Origin: Monocercomonoides exilis
Taxonomy: Eukaryota; Preaxostyla; Oxymonadida; Polymastigidae
NCBI GenBank assembly: GCA_001643675.2
Contig: LSRY02000037.1
Coordinates: 678,501-742,500, forward strand
Direction of reading: 5' to 3'
Length of the DNA stretch: 64,000 nt
This document shows positions 45,690 to 57,671 of this stretch, piece by piece; position 1 is the first letter of the stretch; each line of letters opens with the position of its first letter. A program made the translations under genes and the position numbers. The notes under the pieces are model-generated. The model had not been told where the DNA came from and searched no databases. It worked only from the letters and a program-made list of their open reading frames with translations.

Positions 45690-45975
45690 TCAAACGTTAA
45701 ACGAAATTGTGGAACATTGGATAAAGCCAAGTTCAACAGCTAACTTTCCCTCGTTGCCCAGAATAAAATCGATCCCAGCAATGGAACTGAAACTGATGCA
45801 TGTGGTAGACCCCAACAGACCCCATGTGCCACCATCGAGTATGCCCTCACTGACTTCATTTCCCTCCTCCAAGACGCCTCTCTCACCCACCTCAGCTCAA
45901 CATTTGTTCCAACTCAAACACTCACTTTCAGCGAAGTTGATACAAAAATCATTGATAACGATGAACTTTATCTGA
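45690..45975 (+). pseudogene. Pmp-like beta-helix protein fragment
   Basis: In one frame it reads NKIDPSNGTETDACGRPQQT then PCATIEYALTDFISLLQDAS, matching the middle of the gene at 57672-59940 (NKIVANGGTDVDACGRPQQT, PCATVEYALG). The ACGRPQQTPCATxEYAL motif joins the two beta-helix halves in this family. A stop precedes it and homology fades by about 45970, so only a piece of a gene remains. Confidence 0.75.
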
Positions 45976-46602
45976 TCCTCAAATTAATTCTTTCGTTTTT
46001 CATATCATTGAAAAATTCATGATCTTTCATCGCTTCTTCAACAGGAGTGTATATCACTTAATTTTACCAAAATACTTAACGTCAGCTCAAATATAAATAT
46101 TTCTTCGATATTTCCTCTTCTAATTTCTCCTTTTCATCAAATACAAATTCCGCTTGTTGCTTTAAGGAATCATCTGCTTCCCTTTCTTCAATCATATCAG
46201 AAAGTTCTTCAAAAACATTAATTTCCTCAACATTCCGATTTCAATATGCTTGTATCCAATTAGCGCTAGAGGCTCATATTATTTCTCTTCAAATATGCCT
46301 TTTCCTCTTAATCAGTTTCCCTCATCCTTTCATTTCCAACAATCCACGTGGTTTTGATGTTGTGAAATCTACAAATGTATATTTTTGGAACCTAGCCTCA
46401 TTGACATTTCCTTTTCACTTCGAATGCTTCAGCCTCCAAATGAAAAAGTCAGAATTGATTCAGATGTTGATAACTTGCAGACTTTTCTTTGCTTTATGGA
46501 GAATCGTTTCAGTTGACATATAACTTAAGCTGATGAATCATCGAGAATAAATAATTATCTGTGCTTCTGAATGGGAATGAAAGACAAGGCCTGGAGCTGA
46601 AT
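45976..46602. other. Decayed or intergenic sequence
   Basis: Minus-strand acidic helix-like codons occur near 46090-46230 (for example FDEKEKLEEEISKKYLYLS), but no intact gene is recognised. Confidence 0.4.
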
Positions 46603-47841
46603 TTAACGGGAGTTAAATGAAAGAGAAAGAGACGAAGATAGAGCGGGCAGTGTAAGTGGTGAAAGTGAGCCAGGAGCAGCAAGATTAGAAGAAGATGGAT
46701 GAACAGCTTGAGATAAAAGGAAGAGAGATAAAGATGTTCTGAGAGAAGGAGAAGATTGTTGGTGAATGTTCATAAACAAGGACGAATTGACAAACGAAGA
46801 AGTACAATGAGAAAGAGGATGAAGAGCAATGTTTGAATTTGCGTCAAATTCTGCAGTTGAATCAAAGGGCGCTTCCAAATTGAGTGAAGGACATTTCTGC
46901 ATCAGATCCATCGCCAATGAATTCTGCGAAGTGAGAAAAGATACCAATATTGAGAAGGACAGCTCATCTCTTAGTCCAGGCACGCTGCTCTGGATGAATG
47001 TTCTTTTCCCTTTCTCCTTCTGAAACAGCAGAGCTGATCCTTTCCCTACTCCTTTCCTTCCCTTTCTGTGTGTCGTCTCTGCTTTCTCTTTGTACGGCCA
47101 CCAGCCCCGCAACATCATCCCTCTTCCTCTTCGCAGCTCCGCTAGGCTCTTGCTCAGCCCGCCCTTCAGCGCGCTCATCAGATCCAGACTTGCTCTCGTC
47201 TGCCTCGCAATGACTTTTGCATAAACAGGCACTTTTCGCATCTTTCACACAAATTGCCCGTTTTCCTCGCTTTTAATACGCACATAACGGCAAGGCACAT
47301 CCGGTTCATCGCTCAAATCTTCCAGGTCAGAATTCGCTAAATCATTCAGCATGCAGTCCAATTTCCGCTCTCTTGTCAATATTGGCATTTGGCTTTCTTT
47401 CGCCTCTTGTTGAGCCTCGCTGGTCATTTTGTTCTCTTTCTGGTTGGTCGGTGTTCCTGTCTCAAGGTGTGGTTGTAGTATTCTTTGGATGCTGCTAAAC
47501 AGATTCTTGTCTTTTTCCTCTATCTTCTTCGCCATTTTCTCCATTTTCCTGCGCTCTCGCTCTTCTTTCTTCTTTCGCCTCCTCTCTTTCTCTTCTTTCT
47601 CCTTCTTCTTCTTCTGTATTTCCTGCAGTTTCATCAGCCGAAGCAGTTTTTCTCTCTGATCATCAGATTCCAATGAATTAAATGTGATCTTCGCATCTTC
47701 ATCGTCCACTTTCCCTTTCTCGTTCTGAAACTCATCTTGCATCGCCCTTGTCACTTCTTTATTCAAATCCGTCATCCCCATTCTCACCCAACGTAACTCC
47801 TCCTTCTCCAACAACAGGAGACAGCGATATCGATAGTGCAC
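46603..47841 (-). pseudogene. Charged coiled-coil gene with in-frame TGA
   Basis: One minus-strand frame runs from 47841 to 46603, interrupted only by TGA at 47245-47247. The first part has DLNKEVTRAMQDEFQNEKGK, a long Lys/Glu coiled coil (RLMKLQEIQKKKKEKEEKER onward) and NDLANSDLEDLSDEPDVPCR. After the TGA it continues VPVYAKVIARQTRASLDLMS and ends in a Ser/Leu-rich tail. The upstream 'start' at 47841 may be internal. The TGA could mark a true stop, with the tail noncoding, or a nonsense mutation. Function is unknown. Confidence 0.45.
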
Positions 47842-47914
47842 CTTTCACGCCAATCCCCATATACATCTCTTTGCTGTTCACAATCAACTCCCTCCTTCCA
47901 ACACCCCTCTATCA

Positions 47915-48639
47915 TCAGTCCATTCGCTTTCCTCGTATAAAGAACATCGTTCCAAAGGCGCCTCTTCCTGAACTATATTGCTTAACTGGTGGAGAAGGAG
48001 AAGGAGAAGGTGGGGGAGAGAGAGTTGTTGTTGTGTTCTGTTGTTGTGGTTGTTGCTGCTGTTTTTGCTGCTTTTCCGATGAAAAAGGCTCGGACTTTGG
48101 CTCATTGGAACGTATTTCGTCTTTTCTGCCGTTTCTTATTGATTCTTTGGTATTTGTATTCTTTTCTGCTTCCGTTTGATTATCTTTGCTTTTCAAACAA
48201 CTTCTTTGAGGTTGTTCATTGAATCCTCCAAAATCACTTTTTGATTTTCGTCTTTTCCTTCATCTGCATTGCCTTCAACTTCTTCCTTGTTTCCATTTTC
48301 ATTCAAAGAATTATTCCCTTATTTCTCTTCTTTTCTGTCTTCTTTGCCATCTTCCTCACTTTTTGCAGCATTTTCATTTATTCCTGGTCTTTTAATCGAC
48401 TCGTCAATCGGTGTCGGAGAAAGCAGCAAGTTTGGTCTGACCATCAAAAGCACTTCATTCACAACAGAATCACGTTGATGCTCAAGCGCCTGATAATACC
48501 TTCGCATCAACCTCTGTTTCTCTCTCTGTTTGTGTCTCTTCTCTCTTCGCTCTTCTTCATCACTGATGATGAAGCTGTCGGAAAGGCATTCTTTTTCTCC
48601 TTTTTTCTTCGATTCCTTCAAAGAATTTCTTCTCATCAA
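47915..48639 (-). pseudogene. Charged low-complexity exons, minus strand
   Basis: 48639-48319 encodes a basic/acidic helix (EERREKRHKQREKQRLMRRY, YQALEHQRDSVVNEVLLMVR) and a short tail. 48196-47915 encodes Lys/Asn/Glu-rich sequence, a Gln run and a Pro-Ser run. The frames differ, so introns or indels separate them. They probably belong to the same damaged gene as the neighbouring minus-strand pieces. Confidence 0.4.
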
Positions 48640-48745
48640 TGATAAACTCTCGTTTTCTTCTGTTTTAACTTAATTTTCATTTTCTTCATCATTGTTATTT
48701 TCATCATTTGCAGATTTCAATGCCTTTCTCATCTTGATCAGTTCT

Positions 48746-48980
48746 CTAATCCCACTTTCCTCTCTTCTCTCGTTTTTTGTTTCTCTCTTTCTTCCTTTTC
48801 TCCAAATTTTCCGAATATCGCTTCACCATCCGAAACTCTGCAAACAGTGGCAGCGCCTCAAAAATGTCCCGATGTGGAACAAAATATTGTCTTTTCTTTC
48901 TTCTTCCGAACTGCAATCTCATCCTCCTCATCTGCTACTCTTCTCCTGTCAGAAATCTGTTTCTAGAAGAGCGAAGCAAC

Positions 48981-49027
<47 letters not shown>

Positions 49028-49593
49028 ACGTGAGGCACCAGAAGCAGCAGCCAATTGTGCACAGCGGTTGAGATAGCGTCTGCGGAGGAGAGGATGCATT
49101 GCTCTTATGCGGCGAGCCATTGCAATTTCAGAACAATGAGGTGGTTTGGGTGCAGAGAGAGGTCAGTTACTGCAGTAACAGAAGAAGAAGAAGAGGAGGA
49201 GGAGGAAGAGGAAGAAGATGAAGGAGAGGGAGAAGGAGATGACTGAGGAAGAGAAAGAAAAGATTCATTCGGCAATGAAGAAGGAGATGTGCCTGTTGAT
49301 GTGCCAACGCCAGCAATTGAATGAGTCAAAAAGGTTTGCGTTGAATTTTGATTGCTTTTTCTCTGTCTTTGTCTTCGAGGCACATAAGACGGATTCTGAA
49401 GAGTTGCTTCTTGTAGCGGAAGGATCACAGGAAGAGGCAGACGTGGTGCATGTTTTCTTTTGAAGTCTTCGATGATTTCGTCGATTTCTGCTTTTTCTGC
49501 TCTTTCTTGTGATGAATTCACTTCTGACTGTTCGGATGAAGAGGAAGATGAAGAAAAATGTGATGATGATGATGATTTCTGTATTGATGTCAA
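48746..49593 (-). pseudogene. Charged and poly-Ser exons, minus strand
   Basis: 49593-49105: Ser-rich start, then AEIDEIIEDFKRKHAPRLPL and LQEATLQNPSYVPRRQRQRK, then a long Ser run encoded by an AGA/GAG-type microsatellite complement. 49120-48935 and 48931-48746 share a frame broken by one TAG (48935-48937) and include RRYLNRCAQLAAASGAS, poly-Ser, and then RDIFEALPLFAEFRMVKRYS. The last segment looks well structured, which supports a former host gene. Confidence 0.4.
48983..49028. repeat. GAA/GAG trinucleotide repeat
   Basis: A GAA-rich purine tract (minus strand poly-Ser codons). A second tract lies at about 49181-49225. Confidence 0.8.
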
Positions 49594-49649
49594 TGATAAT
49601 GCTTATTTCTTTGACTATGCCTGTTCCGTTTCATTTGTCTGTTTCTATC

Positions 49650-49922
49650 TCATAAGCATTCACACACCGGAAACACATATTCTTCTGTCAAATCGTCAGT
49701 CATTGGAATAATCTGCAACCAAATGCCGAAGGCTCTCGTTTTCGCTGATTGGAGCTGAGGAGTGGCAGAAGCGATGATTTGATGCAAGAGCAGCTTCAGA
49801 ACAGAATTTGGTAAAGAAGAAAAAGCAGAAGAAGAAAGTGATGATGTTTCATCTGCATTGCTTCGTAAACATCTCTTTTTCTTCATCTTCAGTCTTTTCA
49901 ATTTCTCTTCCTTCTTTTTCAC
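49650..49922 (-). CDS. Short charged exon, function unknown
   Basis: 90-codon frame. A Lys-rich start is followed by SLPNSVLKLLLHQIIASATP and ARAFGIWLQIIPMTDD-like helical sequence (RAFGIWLQIIPMTDD is visible). It lies just downstream of the paralogue-B block and may be its last exon. Confidence 0.35.
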   Translation of the reverse strand: MKKKEEKLKRLKMKKKRCLRSNADETSSLSSSAFSSLPNSVLKLLLHQIIASATPQLQSAKTRAFGIWLQIIPMTDDLTEEYVFPVCECL

Positions 49923-49929
49923 TTTTTCT

Positions 49930-52060
49930 CTCTCCTTCTCTCTTCCTCCTTCTTTCTCTAAATAACCTCCATATCATTAATGAATTTCTCATTTGGGAAC
50001 AATAATTTCTTCAACTCATCATCCGACGCTGCTGTTAGCTATATAAAATAAATGATGCAAAAGACTCCAATTTTCTGTCTATTGTCTTTTTGTTAATAAA
50101 TACCTGTACTTGAAACGCCCAGCAGCGGTGGTGCAAAGTTTGGAGAGAGGAAGGAAGAGACGACGTCATTGATTAAGGAATGCGCTTCAGGCGTGAAAAC
50201 ATATAAATACGATGGGAAGAATTGAGCGATCTGTTCAGTGATGTACTTTTGGTGGAAGGAGGTTCTTGTAAAAGAAGAAGAACGTTGGGATGAGTTGGAA
50301 GATGTTGAAGATCTGCAAGAATCCACATATTGATGGCTCGTGGCAGCTCTGGTTGTGCTTGTGATGTTACACAAAAAAGATGTTCTATCTGTCGAGGATA
50401 TTTGAGGAAAGAGAGCATTTGATGGAAGCTGAAATCATTTATTGAGGCAAAGTGAGAAAGAAGAGAGGAGGAGAAGGAGATCTGTGGTGTTTGAATGGAG
50501 TGTCATTCACAGAAGATAAGGAGTGACATTGAAAGAGGAGAACTTTTATTGGAAAGAGGAGATAATTCCTGCTTTTTGAGAAGCGCACATGACTTACTCG
50601 ATCATGGAAACCACAATGCTGTTTGTGTATGACTGATTTGAGAAGGAAGAAGAAGAAGGCATTGATGACGAAGAGAAGAAATGTTTAGTGGTCTGTGAGA
50701 AGAGGAAGTCTCGTTTCATGTGGAATGAACAGTCAGCTGCAACACAGTGACAATAGTAGAAGCCAAATGCGCAGAAGAGGGTTCCCGGTTCATTCTTTTT
50801 CATCAGCTCTGACTCCAATGATGGTAGAAATGATGTGAAGCGGTTGTGGTTTAGACACAGTGCTCAAACTTAGAAAAAGAATCTGTATTAAAAAACATGA
50901 AAAGGGATAGTTCATATGTTTATGTATCAATTAATTGAAAAAAATTAAAATAAGAGTTTGAAAAAGTTAAAAATAGAAAAAAAGTGATATGATAAAAACA
51001 ATAATAACAATAATCGAAAAAAATTACAAACCTTATTAAATGATGAATTGCTCTTTCATCTCTTCTAGATCAAAATATATTGGTAAATGATTGTGCGAGC
51101 ACAATCTGACTGGAAAGATTGGGTGAATAGATGATTTCTATGCAGATGTGGCCCAAACAAAAAATTCGATGAAGATTGTAAATAAGCACATTCATAAAAT
51201 GACCGATTCGATCAACTCACAAGAAAATGAGGAAGTTCATAACAAATGATGGAAAAAAGTTCTGAAAATTTCAAAAATTGAAAAAAATATATGTAAAAAT
51301 AAATACATAATAATTCTTTGTTATAATAAAAGGAAAATTTTAACATACCACATTGCTTCAAATCTTCACCATTGCATAAGTCGATCTGTTTGAAATTTTT
51401 TTCTTTTCTTTAATCAAGCTCAAAATATTTTGCCTTCTTCTTTTCTGCTTTCCTGACCTCCCTCTCCTTCGAGAATCCAGGTAATATTGAATGAAAAAAA
51501 CTAAAATTTGCCGAAAATAGCTGTATTCACTTGCTGGTCCACAAAGTTTGCTGCTCTGGGCGCATCAAGCTTCGCCTCTTCAAATACCTCCTCTTCAAGT
51601 TATATGCACTGCGTCTGCTCCACAATCACAATCTCATTCGGCCGGTGATCTTCTCCTTCTCCAGTGCATCTTCCACACACTATGACAATTTGAACATATC
51701 CAAAGTTGACATGTTGAGCCCTTGGATATAACCATTGCCGCCCCTTTCTCCACTGCTTCCACTACATTAATCTGAATTAACAATGTGTAATGTCCAAAAT
51801 TTGACCCCATAAAACTGCCGCACTCTCTTCCATTGTATTTGTACAGGATGTGCGGAAAGTAGAACTTGCGAAAGAATTATACAGTGGGATGCGTCCGAAA
51901 AAGCGTGTCGTTCGTCTCTCGCTTTTCATCCACTAATATTCGTTAATATTCGCTTCAGAGTTTGTGTCCAATGCATAGAACAGATTGCCATACGTGCCCT
52001 GTGCTGCATACGAAATTAACAGCAAGCATTTGACGTTAACGAGTTGAATCACAAAAAAAT
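49930..52060 (-). pseudogene. Decayed gene of unknown function, paralogue B
   Basis: Collinear with 11780-14200. From 52060 downward: LVNVKCLLLISYAAQGTYGN, LFYALDTNSEANINE, then in another frame FPHILYKYNGRECGSF, then NVVEAVEKG; near 50818-50594 MESELMKKNEPGTLFCAFGF; near 50400-50170 INMWILADLQHLPTHPN and Ser-rich sequence; near 50030 SDDELKKLLFPNEKFINDME. Stops and frame changes are as many as in paralogue A. The shared intervals between segments may be introns. Function is unknown. Confidence 0.55.
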
Positions 52061-52212
52061 ACTCATTAAAAAAAAGAATCGCTTTCAGATAAATTTCTGA
52101 ATGTGGATTTTATATTTTACCATTTTAATTGATATTCCATTCGCGGGCTGACACATTTTTGATGAAAATTATCGCACTGGTTGCAATTATTTTCATGTTT
52201 TTAATTGAAAAA

Positions 52213-52637
52213 AATGTGAATATGGTTTTTCATTTCAAAAATTGCATTGATCAATTGTTAAAAAAACTCATTCCTAAATTGCACATATAATTATTATGAC
52301 TCGGAAAAATACAATAAACAAGAGAATTATTGCATTTTCCTGAAAATGTGCGAAATATAAAGTCTCGATCACAAAAGTGGTCACTAATTTTTCTTCAGAT
52401 TTCCACACAGTTCGCTTCCCCACATCTTTTAATGACTGTTTGTTGCAAAATCTGAAGAAAAATTAGTGACCACTTTTGTGATCGAGACTTTATATTTCGC
52501 ACATTTTCAGGAAAATGCAATAATTCTCTTGTTTATTGTATTTTTCCGAGTCATAATAATTATATGTGCAATTTAGGAATGAGTTTTTTTAACAATTGAT
52601 CAATGCAATTTTTGAAATGAAAAACCATATTCACATT
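52213..52637. repeat. Long palindrome (foldback), 188-bp arms
   Basis: 52213-52400 is perfectly or almost perfectly complementary to 52450-52637 around a 49-base loop. The outer ends read AATGTGAATATGG and its complement. Unlike the two TA-flanked elements there is no GGGTCA terminus and no clear target duplication. No gene is inside. Confidence 0.85.
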
Positions 52638-53330
52638 ATTTATTTCAACAGAAAAATGTTTTGAAAAATATGAACGAGCTTGAGAAATTTCTGAAGAAGA
52701 CTCATGAAAATGCTAAAAGCCCACCAGCGCGACAAGAAATAGAAACAATTCACCTTAAAGAAATGTATCTGAAACTGCATCTTCTTCATCGAATTTTTAT
52801 TTCATTTATTCGTTATTATTCTAACATCGTTCATTATTTGTTTTTTTGTTTTTGATATTTTTTTTTGAAGTTCACATATTTTCCTATTTTTATTTCTTTT
52901 TCATATTTAGATCATATGAACATTTCATCACTTTTTGTTATTTGTTAAATAATCAATTCATCTGACAATTGGACATTGTCTATCATGGTTTTTAAACAAT
53001 ACAAGCAATTTATTATAATACAATGGACACTGTTGAAGGAGAAAAAGAATAAACAGCAGTTCCGTTGAAAGATGAAAAAAAGTCATTTTATCAAAAAATT
53101 AAGATACTTGGAGAAAGCGCTGTTTAATTGAAGAAAACTTTCATTTTTGTTGAATGAAGAAGAAGAAGAAGAAGAAGAAATGCGGTAAAAGAGAAATGTG
53201 CAATCAATCGAATGATATTTCTGAAGAAAATGATGAAAAAACTTCATGTGATGCTGTCATTGAGAAAAAATATTGTATATGATAAGTGAACTTCATATTG
53301 ATAAGAAAAACATAATCACAAAAAATTCAA
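52638..53330. other. AT-rich intergenic stretch
   Basis: No supported gene. A 64-codon + frame (52661-52855) has a charged start and hydrophobic end but no recognisable feature. A short GAA tract lies at about 53157-53181. Confidence 0.4.
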
Positions 53331-53339
53331 CAAACAGAT

Positions 53340-54300
53340 TGATGCATACCAATTGAATTGGATATCTATCGTTCATCGAATGCTCTTGAGTGGTTGCCTC
53401 CTCTTTCCCCTCAGAAACTGAAAATGTTGATTTCTTCAAATTCATCTTCTTCATCTTCTTGCAATCACACCCATCAGAGTTCAATCATTCTCTCCCTTCT
53501 CTCATCCTCTCATCATATTTTCTCTTCCAATCCACATCCTTTCCCATCTCTCCCACTTCTTTTGAATCTTCTCTTCCAAAACCCAGTTCATTCACTCTAA
53601 CTTCCTCCATCTCTCTGCACTTCAACAATCTCTTCATCATTTTCTCCAAAACTTATCCATTAACAATTCCCCTTTAATTGCGTTGCTTTTGATTGCACTT
53701 GATGTTTCCTGCTTCTTCCTTCAAACATCACTCGTCGTCTGTCTCCAATTCAAAATAAATACATTTCAAACAAAAAAAAAAAAAAATTTAAAAAAAAAAT
53801 ATTACACACACTTAAACGTTGTGTGAAAATGACTCTCGCAGCAAACTCATTTCAACTTCTTTTTGAGTCTCCTCCCTTTCCTTCTTTCTCCAACACACCT
53901 TTCAGCAGGCAAGCCACACAAATCAAAAGCAATTCCACTGAAAGGCCTTCATTCAGAATTACATTCCATTGCAAACATTCCCCCAGAAGTCTTTCATCCA
54001 TTTATTTTTCGTTCGTCTTATTTTCATCAAAATTCTTTTTCTTGTATCTTTTCCTCTTCAAAGAAAAGCAATCCATCGTCCCTTTGAACCTTTGGCCCTT
54101 CAAAACATCTCCCGATACTCCAACGCCAAAATTCCAACCCCAACCCCAATCCCTTTCCATCCACCTTTTTCTCCATTTTCTTTCCAACCACTCACTTCAC
54201 AAATCGCGCCAGTCTCTTCAAATCTCACATCTTCCCGTATTCCATCCTTTTCTTCGCTTTCCCATTTTTGCACTGCATCCCTCAAATTACTCAATTGCCC
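53340..54300 (-). pseudogene. Armadillo-like repeat protein, ruined copy 3
   Basis: DNA-level resemblance to armadillo-like copy 1 is evident on the same strand. 53845-54000 aligns with 38880-39050 (shared blocks such as ACTTCTTTTTG, TTTCAGxxGGCAAGxCACACAAAT and AGAAGTCTTTCxTxC). 53515-53605 aligns with 38565-38660 (TTTTCTCTTCCAATCCACAT, AGTTCATTC). Translation is full of stops. The open frame 54294-54100 upstream may be its altered first exon. It is an older pseudogene relative of the two well-preserved copies. Confidence 0.6.
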
Positions 54301-54567
54301 AAGCCCCTTTCAAAAGTCAATAAATAATTTCTTTTTCCTAAAATAATAAAAAAAGAACGATAAAATCTCCTGAATAGTGATTCAATAATGCCCTGTGCAC
54401 ACCATAAAACATTTGTTGCTGGCCCTGTGCATTCGGCAAAATCAAGGCGAAGCAATATATTGATTCCTTTTCTGAATGTTGGAGGAACATCTGCTTCAAA
54501 AGAGTCACAAATATCGATTAAAATACCTGAAGATGCACAATCATTAACTTATTCCCCTGCATCATTT

Positions 54568-55016
54568 TCATTCTTTTGCCTCAAGACAGGCAAGACGAAG
54601 GGCAGCAAAACATTCGTTTATTGTTTGGTTAGTTAATAAGGGTGTCCAACATATAATTTTATAAGTGAAGATCTTCGATTGATGAGTTGTAGCAGCCTGA
54701 GCATGTTTGAGCTGCTTAGTCCAACGGCTACAGATGCGCCCATGCAAATTATAGCACTGCAGAAGAACAGGTACTTTTCTTGAAGATGGAGGAGCGAGTG
54801 GCGGTTTGCATCGATTGTTTGCGAAAAGTGAATTAGTGGGAAAAATTGCATGAAATTTGAACTTAGTAATATATTGCAAAACATATGGTGCAACATCGGC
54901 TGTGATATTTTGAATGATAAATAACTCAAGCAAGATGCAGAAAAAGCGAGTTGAATTTCAAAAAGATTGAATTGAACAGCTTGTTCATTTCGAGGGAAAT
55001 GCGTTGCACTTGGCAT
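54568..55016 (-). pseudogene. Unrecognised gene fragment with one frameshift
   Basis: Two overlapping minus-strand frames make one protein-like sequence: HFPRNEQAVQFNLFEIQLAF then, after a shift near 54930, LFIIQNITADVAPYVLQYIT, KFKFHAIFPTNSLFANNRCK, and an end LTNQTINECFAALRLACLEA. The composition is unlike AT-driven noise. I do not recognise the family. The opposite strand downstream (54951-55295) also has a coherent frame (LKGWTMEEANRTKHSAGLLQ), which may be a separate gene fragment. Confidence 0.4.
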
Positions 55017-55295
55017 AATTATTGCACAGGATTTGTTTTGTGTGATTTTTTTTTAAATGTTTGTTTCATGGAAAAGGAAAGGGAATTGAAGGGTTGGACA
55101 ATGGAGGAAGCGAACAGAACGAAGCACTCAGCAGGCCTTTTACAACAAGCGCATTGCCATTTACGCGAAACCCTTTGGAAATCTATCAACAAAGACATGG
55201 CGTTAAATAAGTCTTTAAAAAGGAGTTCATTGCTTTATCATTTGGATAATATAATCTTTAACTTTCATCATTGCATGCTTCATAAAGGATTCTAA
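54951..55295 (+). CDS. Possible small protein, unrecognised
   Basis: 114-codon + frame with balanced composition in its second half (GWTMEEANRTKHSAGLLQQA, HLRETLWKSINKDMALNKSL, LLYHLDNIIFNFHHCMLHKG). No family is recognised. It partly overlaps the start of the minus-strand fragment. Whether it is expressed is unknown. Confidence 0.3.
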   Translation: MNFKKIELNSLFISREMRCTWHNYCTGFVLCDFFLNVCFMEKERELKGWTMEEANRTKHSAGLLQQAHCHLRETLWKSINKDMALNKSLKRSSLLYHLDNIIFNFHHCMLHKGF

Positions 55296-55299
55296 GAAC

Positions 55300-57290
55300 A
55301 AGATAGCCAGCTGGGCTGATTATCACCAATCCATTGGAAATGGGAAAATATTTAAAGGCCAAAAAGATGGTTTGACTTTTTTTGTTTCATTCATTTTTCT
55401 AAAATGGTGTTCTTTGAATGAAAACAGAATGATCATGAACAGGAATGCCTAGAAAGAGAAGCCTTCTTTTCATTTCGCGAAAGATTCAGAAGTTTTGAGA
55501 TTATCCTTGTTTTGATTGCATTCATCGATAACATTCGTGACTTTTGCCATCTGTCTTGAATGCTGTATAACATGACAATGCTTAACATGAGTTTGCAAGA
55601 AAGAGAAAAGCAGTATATTTGGCATTTTTGTTCGGAATGTTTTGCAGTTGCGACTCTTTTGTCGGGGATGATGAGCTGACTGGGCATTCGCATATAGAAC
55701 ACATTCAGTTTTTTCTATTGAACAACCTGACTTGGAAAAGCTGATATTTTTTATTTTTCTTCATCTTCTTCATTTTCTTCATTTTCTTCACCTTCGCTAT
55801 CATTCTCAACAGTCTCGCTTCAATAAATGATGTTCATTGCCAGAATCGACACATCAATCACATAATCAAAAAATTCGTCATTTTCTTCTTTTTGAATTTG
55901 AAATTATTACCAATGAAGTCAACTTCATCAATTGTCAACGCCTCCTTCTCTTCCAATATCCTCATCATACATGAAGTTCATTTGAATTGATGACAGCGTT
56001 GGACAAAAACAATTATCCTTTTTCTGAGGGAAAAGTTGTGTTAACCACACAAAGGCAGTCAATTATTTTGTGGACTTCCTTCTTCATCTGTTTGTATCTC
56101 TCTCTTTCACATATTTTGTGATGAAGATTGTTTATATCATCTGAAATCAACTCAGCGAATGAATTATTTTAATCAATCGATATTCTTTAAGTCATTATCA
56201 ACATCTTTAAAAAAGGATTAAATTCGTTTCACAATTCTCAATTGCTCCACCTTCATAGCTTTCATAATCTTCTGCTTCCTCTTTTATCTCTTCTTCCTAT
56301 TCTTCACTCTCTTCTTCTTCACTCTCTTCGTCGTCTTCACCTTCTTCTTCTTCTTCTTTCTCTTTCCATTGCTATTTAATTCCTTCAGCTTATCGTCATC
56401 TTTTTATGAATTCCAAAATAAGCCAATGAGAACATTCTCATTCGAAGAAATGCAACCCAAAAGCTTCTGTTTCTCCGACAGACACATTCTGCACACAACA
56501 CTCCTTCTCCTTCTTTTTCATTTTCTTCATCTTTGTCGTCTTTATCATCTGATTTATCACCATCAACCTCAAAACAAGCAATACAATCTTTTTCTGCATC
56601 ATATTTTAACCCTTCCTCCAATTTTTTTCTTCTCCACCTTCTTCTTCGACTTCACCTTTATCTTCGTCGTCATCATCTTCTTCTTCTTCTTCATTGTATC
56701 AATCTTCTATTTGGATTCCTTCTTCTATTGATCAATCTTCTTCTTCTTCTTCGTCTTCTTCTCCTTCTTCTCCTCCTCCTCTTCTTCTTCTAACAAACAT
56801 AATTCCATTGACACTTCAGATATATTCAATAATTTCTTCTTCCTCCTCCTCATTTTTTTCATCATCTTCTTCTATAAATTCTTCATCTTCACATTTTTTC
56901 TAACACTTTCTACTGGATCAGAGAACAGAACTTCAAATGCATTTATTCCATTCAATTCGGTATAACCACAAAATTGAACGGAAAATTGTTTCATTTCCTT
57001 TCATTTGCCTTTTCAGTCAATCAATAAAAAAGCTTTCTTTTCATTTTTCAATCACAACTCCAACGAATAAAAAAAACTATCTGCACCAATTAATTTTATT
57101 TCATTCAAATCAACTTTTTCTTCTTCGACACCTTCTTCGATGAACGAATTAAAAAATATTCCTATTTCCATTTCATTCAACTCCCGTTAAATCCATAGCC
57201 AAGTATCATCTTTCATTCCTTTTCAGATAGACGAAAGAAATATTTATTCTATCAAGGAATATCTTAAAAAAATTTTTTTCAAATGAAATG
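55300..57290. other. Low-complexity and decayed sequence
   Basis: Mostly pyrimidine-rich TCT/TTC tracts on + (56270-56400, 56630-56890) that would encode Glu/Asp/Lys-rich sequence on the minus strand. One stretch (56621-56385, -) has an acidic run followed by a Cys-containing segment (AECVCRRNRSFWVAFLRMRM). Minus-strand frame 55702-55433 has no recognisable motif. No intact gene. Confidence 0.4.
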
Positions 57291-57297
57291 GACAATG

Positions 57298-57664
57298 TCA
57301 AATCAATAATAGCCGATAATCGGGCACACAATCCATGAAGGTTGCCTCTGCATTATTTATTTTGAGATTGAAAGAATTACAGGAAGAAGAAAGAGCAAGG
57401 TGGGAAAAGATTTCTTTGAACAAACAGTAGCAAGGATGGTCTTCGAGAGATTTCACAACGTCACGCGCCTTCAACATGTCGGAGAAGATGAAACGATGAG
57501 GGAAACTTATAAATTTGAAAAAACATATTTCTGGAGTATTCAATGAAACAAGAGAATAAATGTCCTACAAGCAATGTTAATTCCATCAAATGCACATGTG
57601 AGATGTTTTCTTCTATTATGTGTGCCATCTCCCCAACTTTCTTCGACTTTGCCTTCGTTTGCAC
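57298..57664 (-). pseudogene. Coding remnant downstream of the beta-helix gene
   Basis: Two minus-strand frames make one protein-like stretch: VGEMAHIIEENISHVHLMEL, LLVGHLFSCFIEYS and, after a shift near 57545, TPEICFFKFISFPHRFIFSD, MLKARDVVKSLEDHPCYCLF. It follows the end of the beta-helix gene without a gap and may be its continuation or a separate gene. Not recognised. Confidence 0.35.
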
Positions 57665-57671
57665 ATATTTT

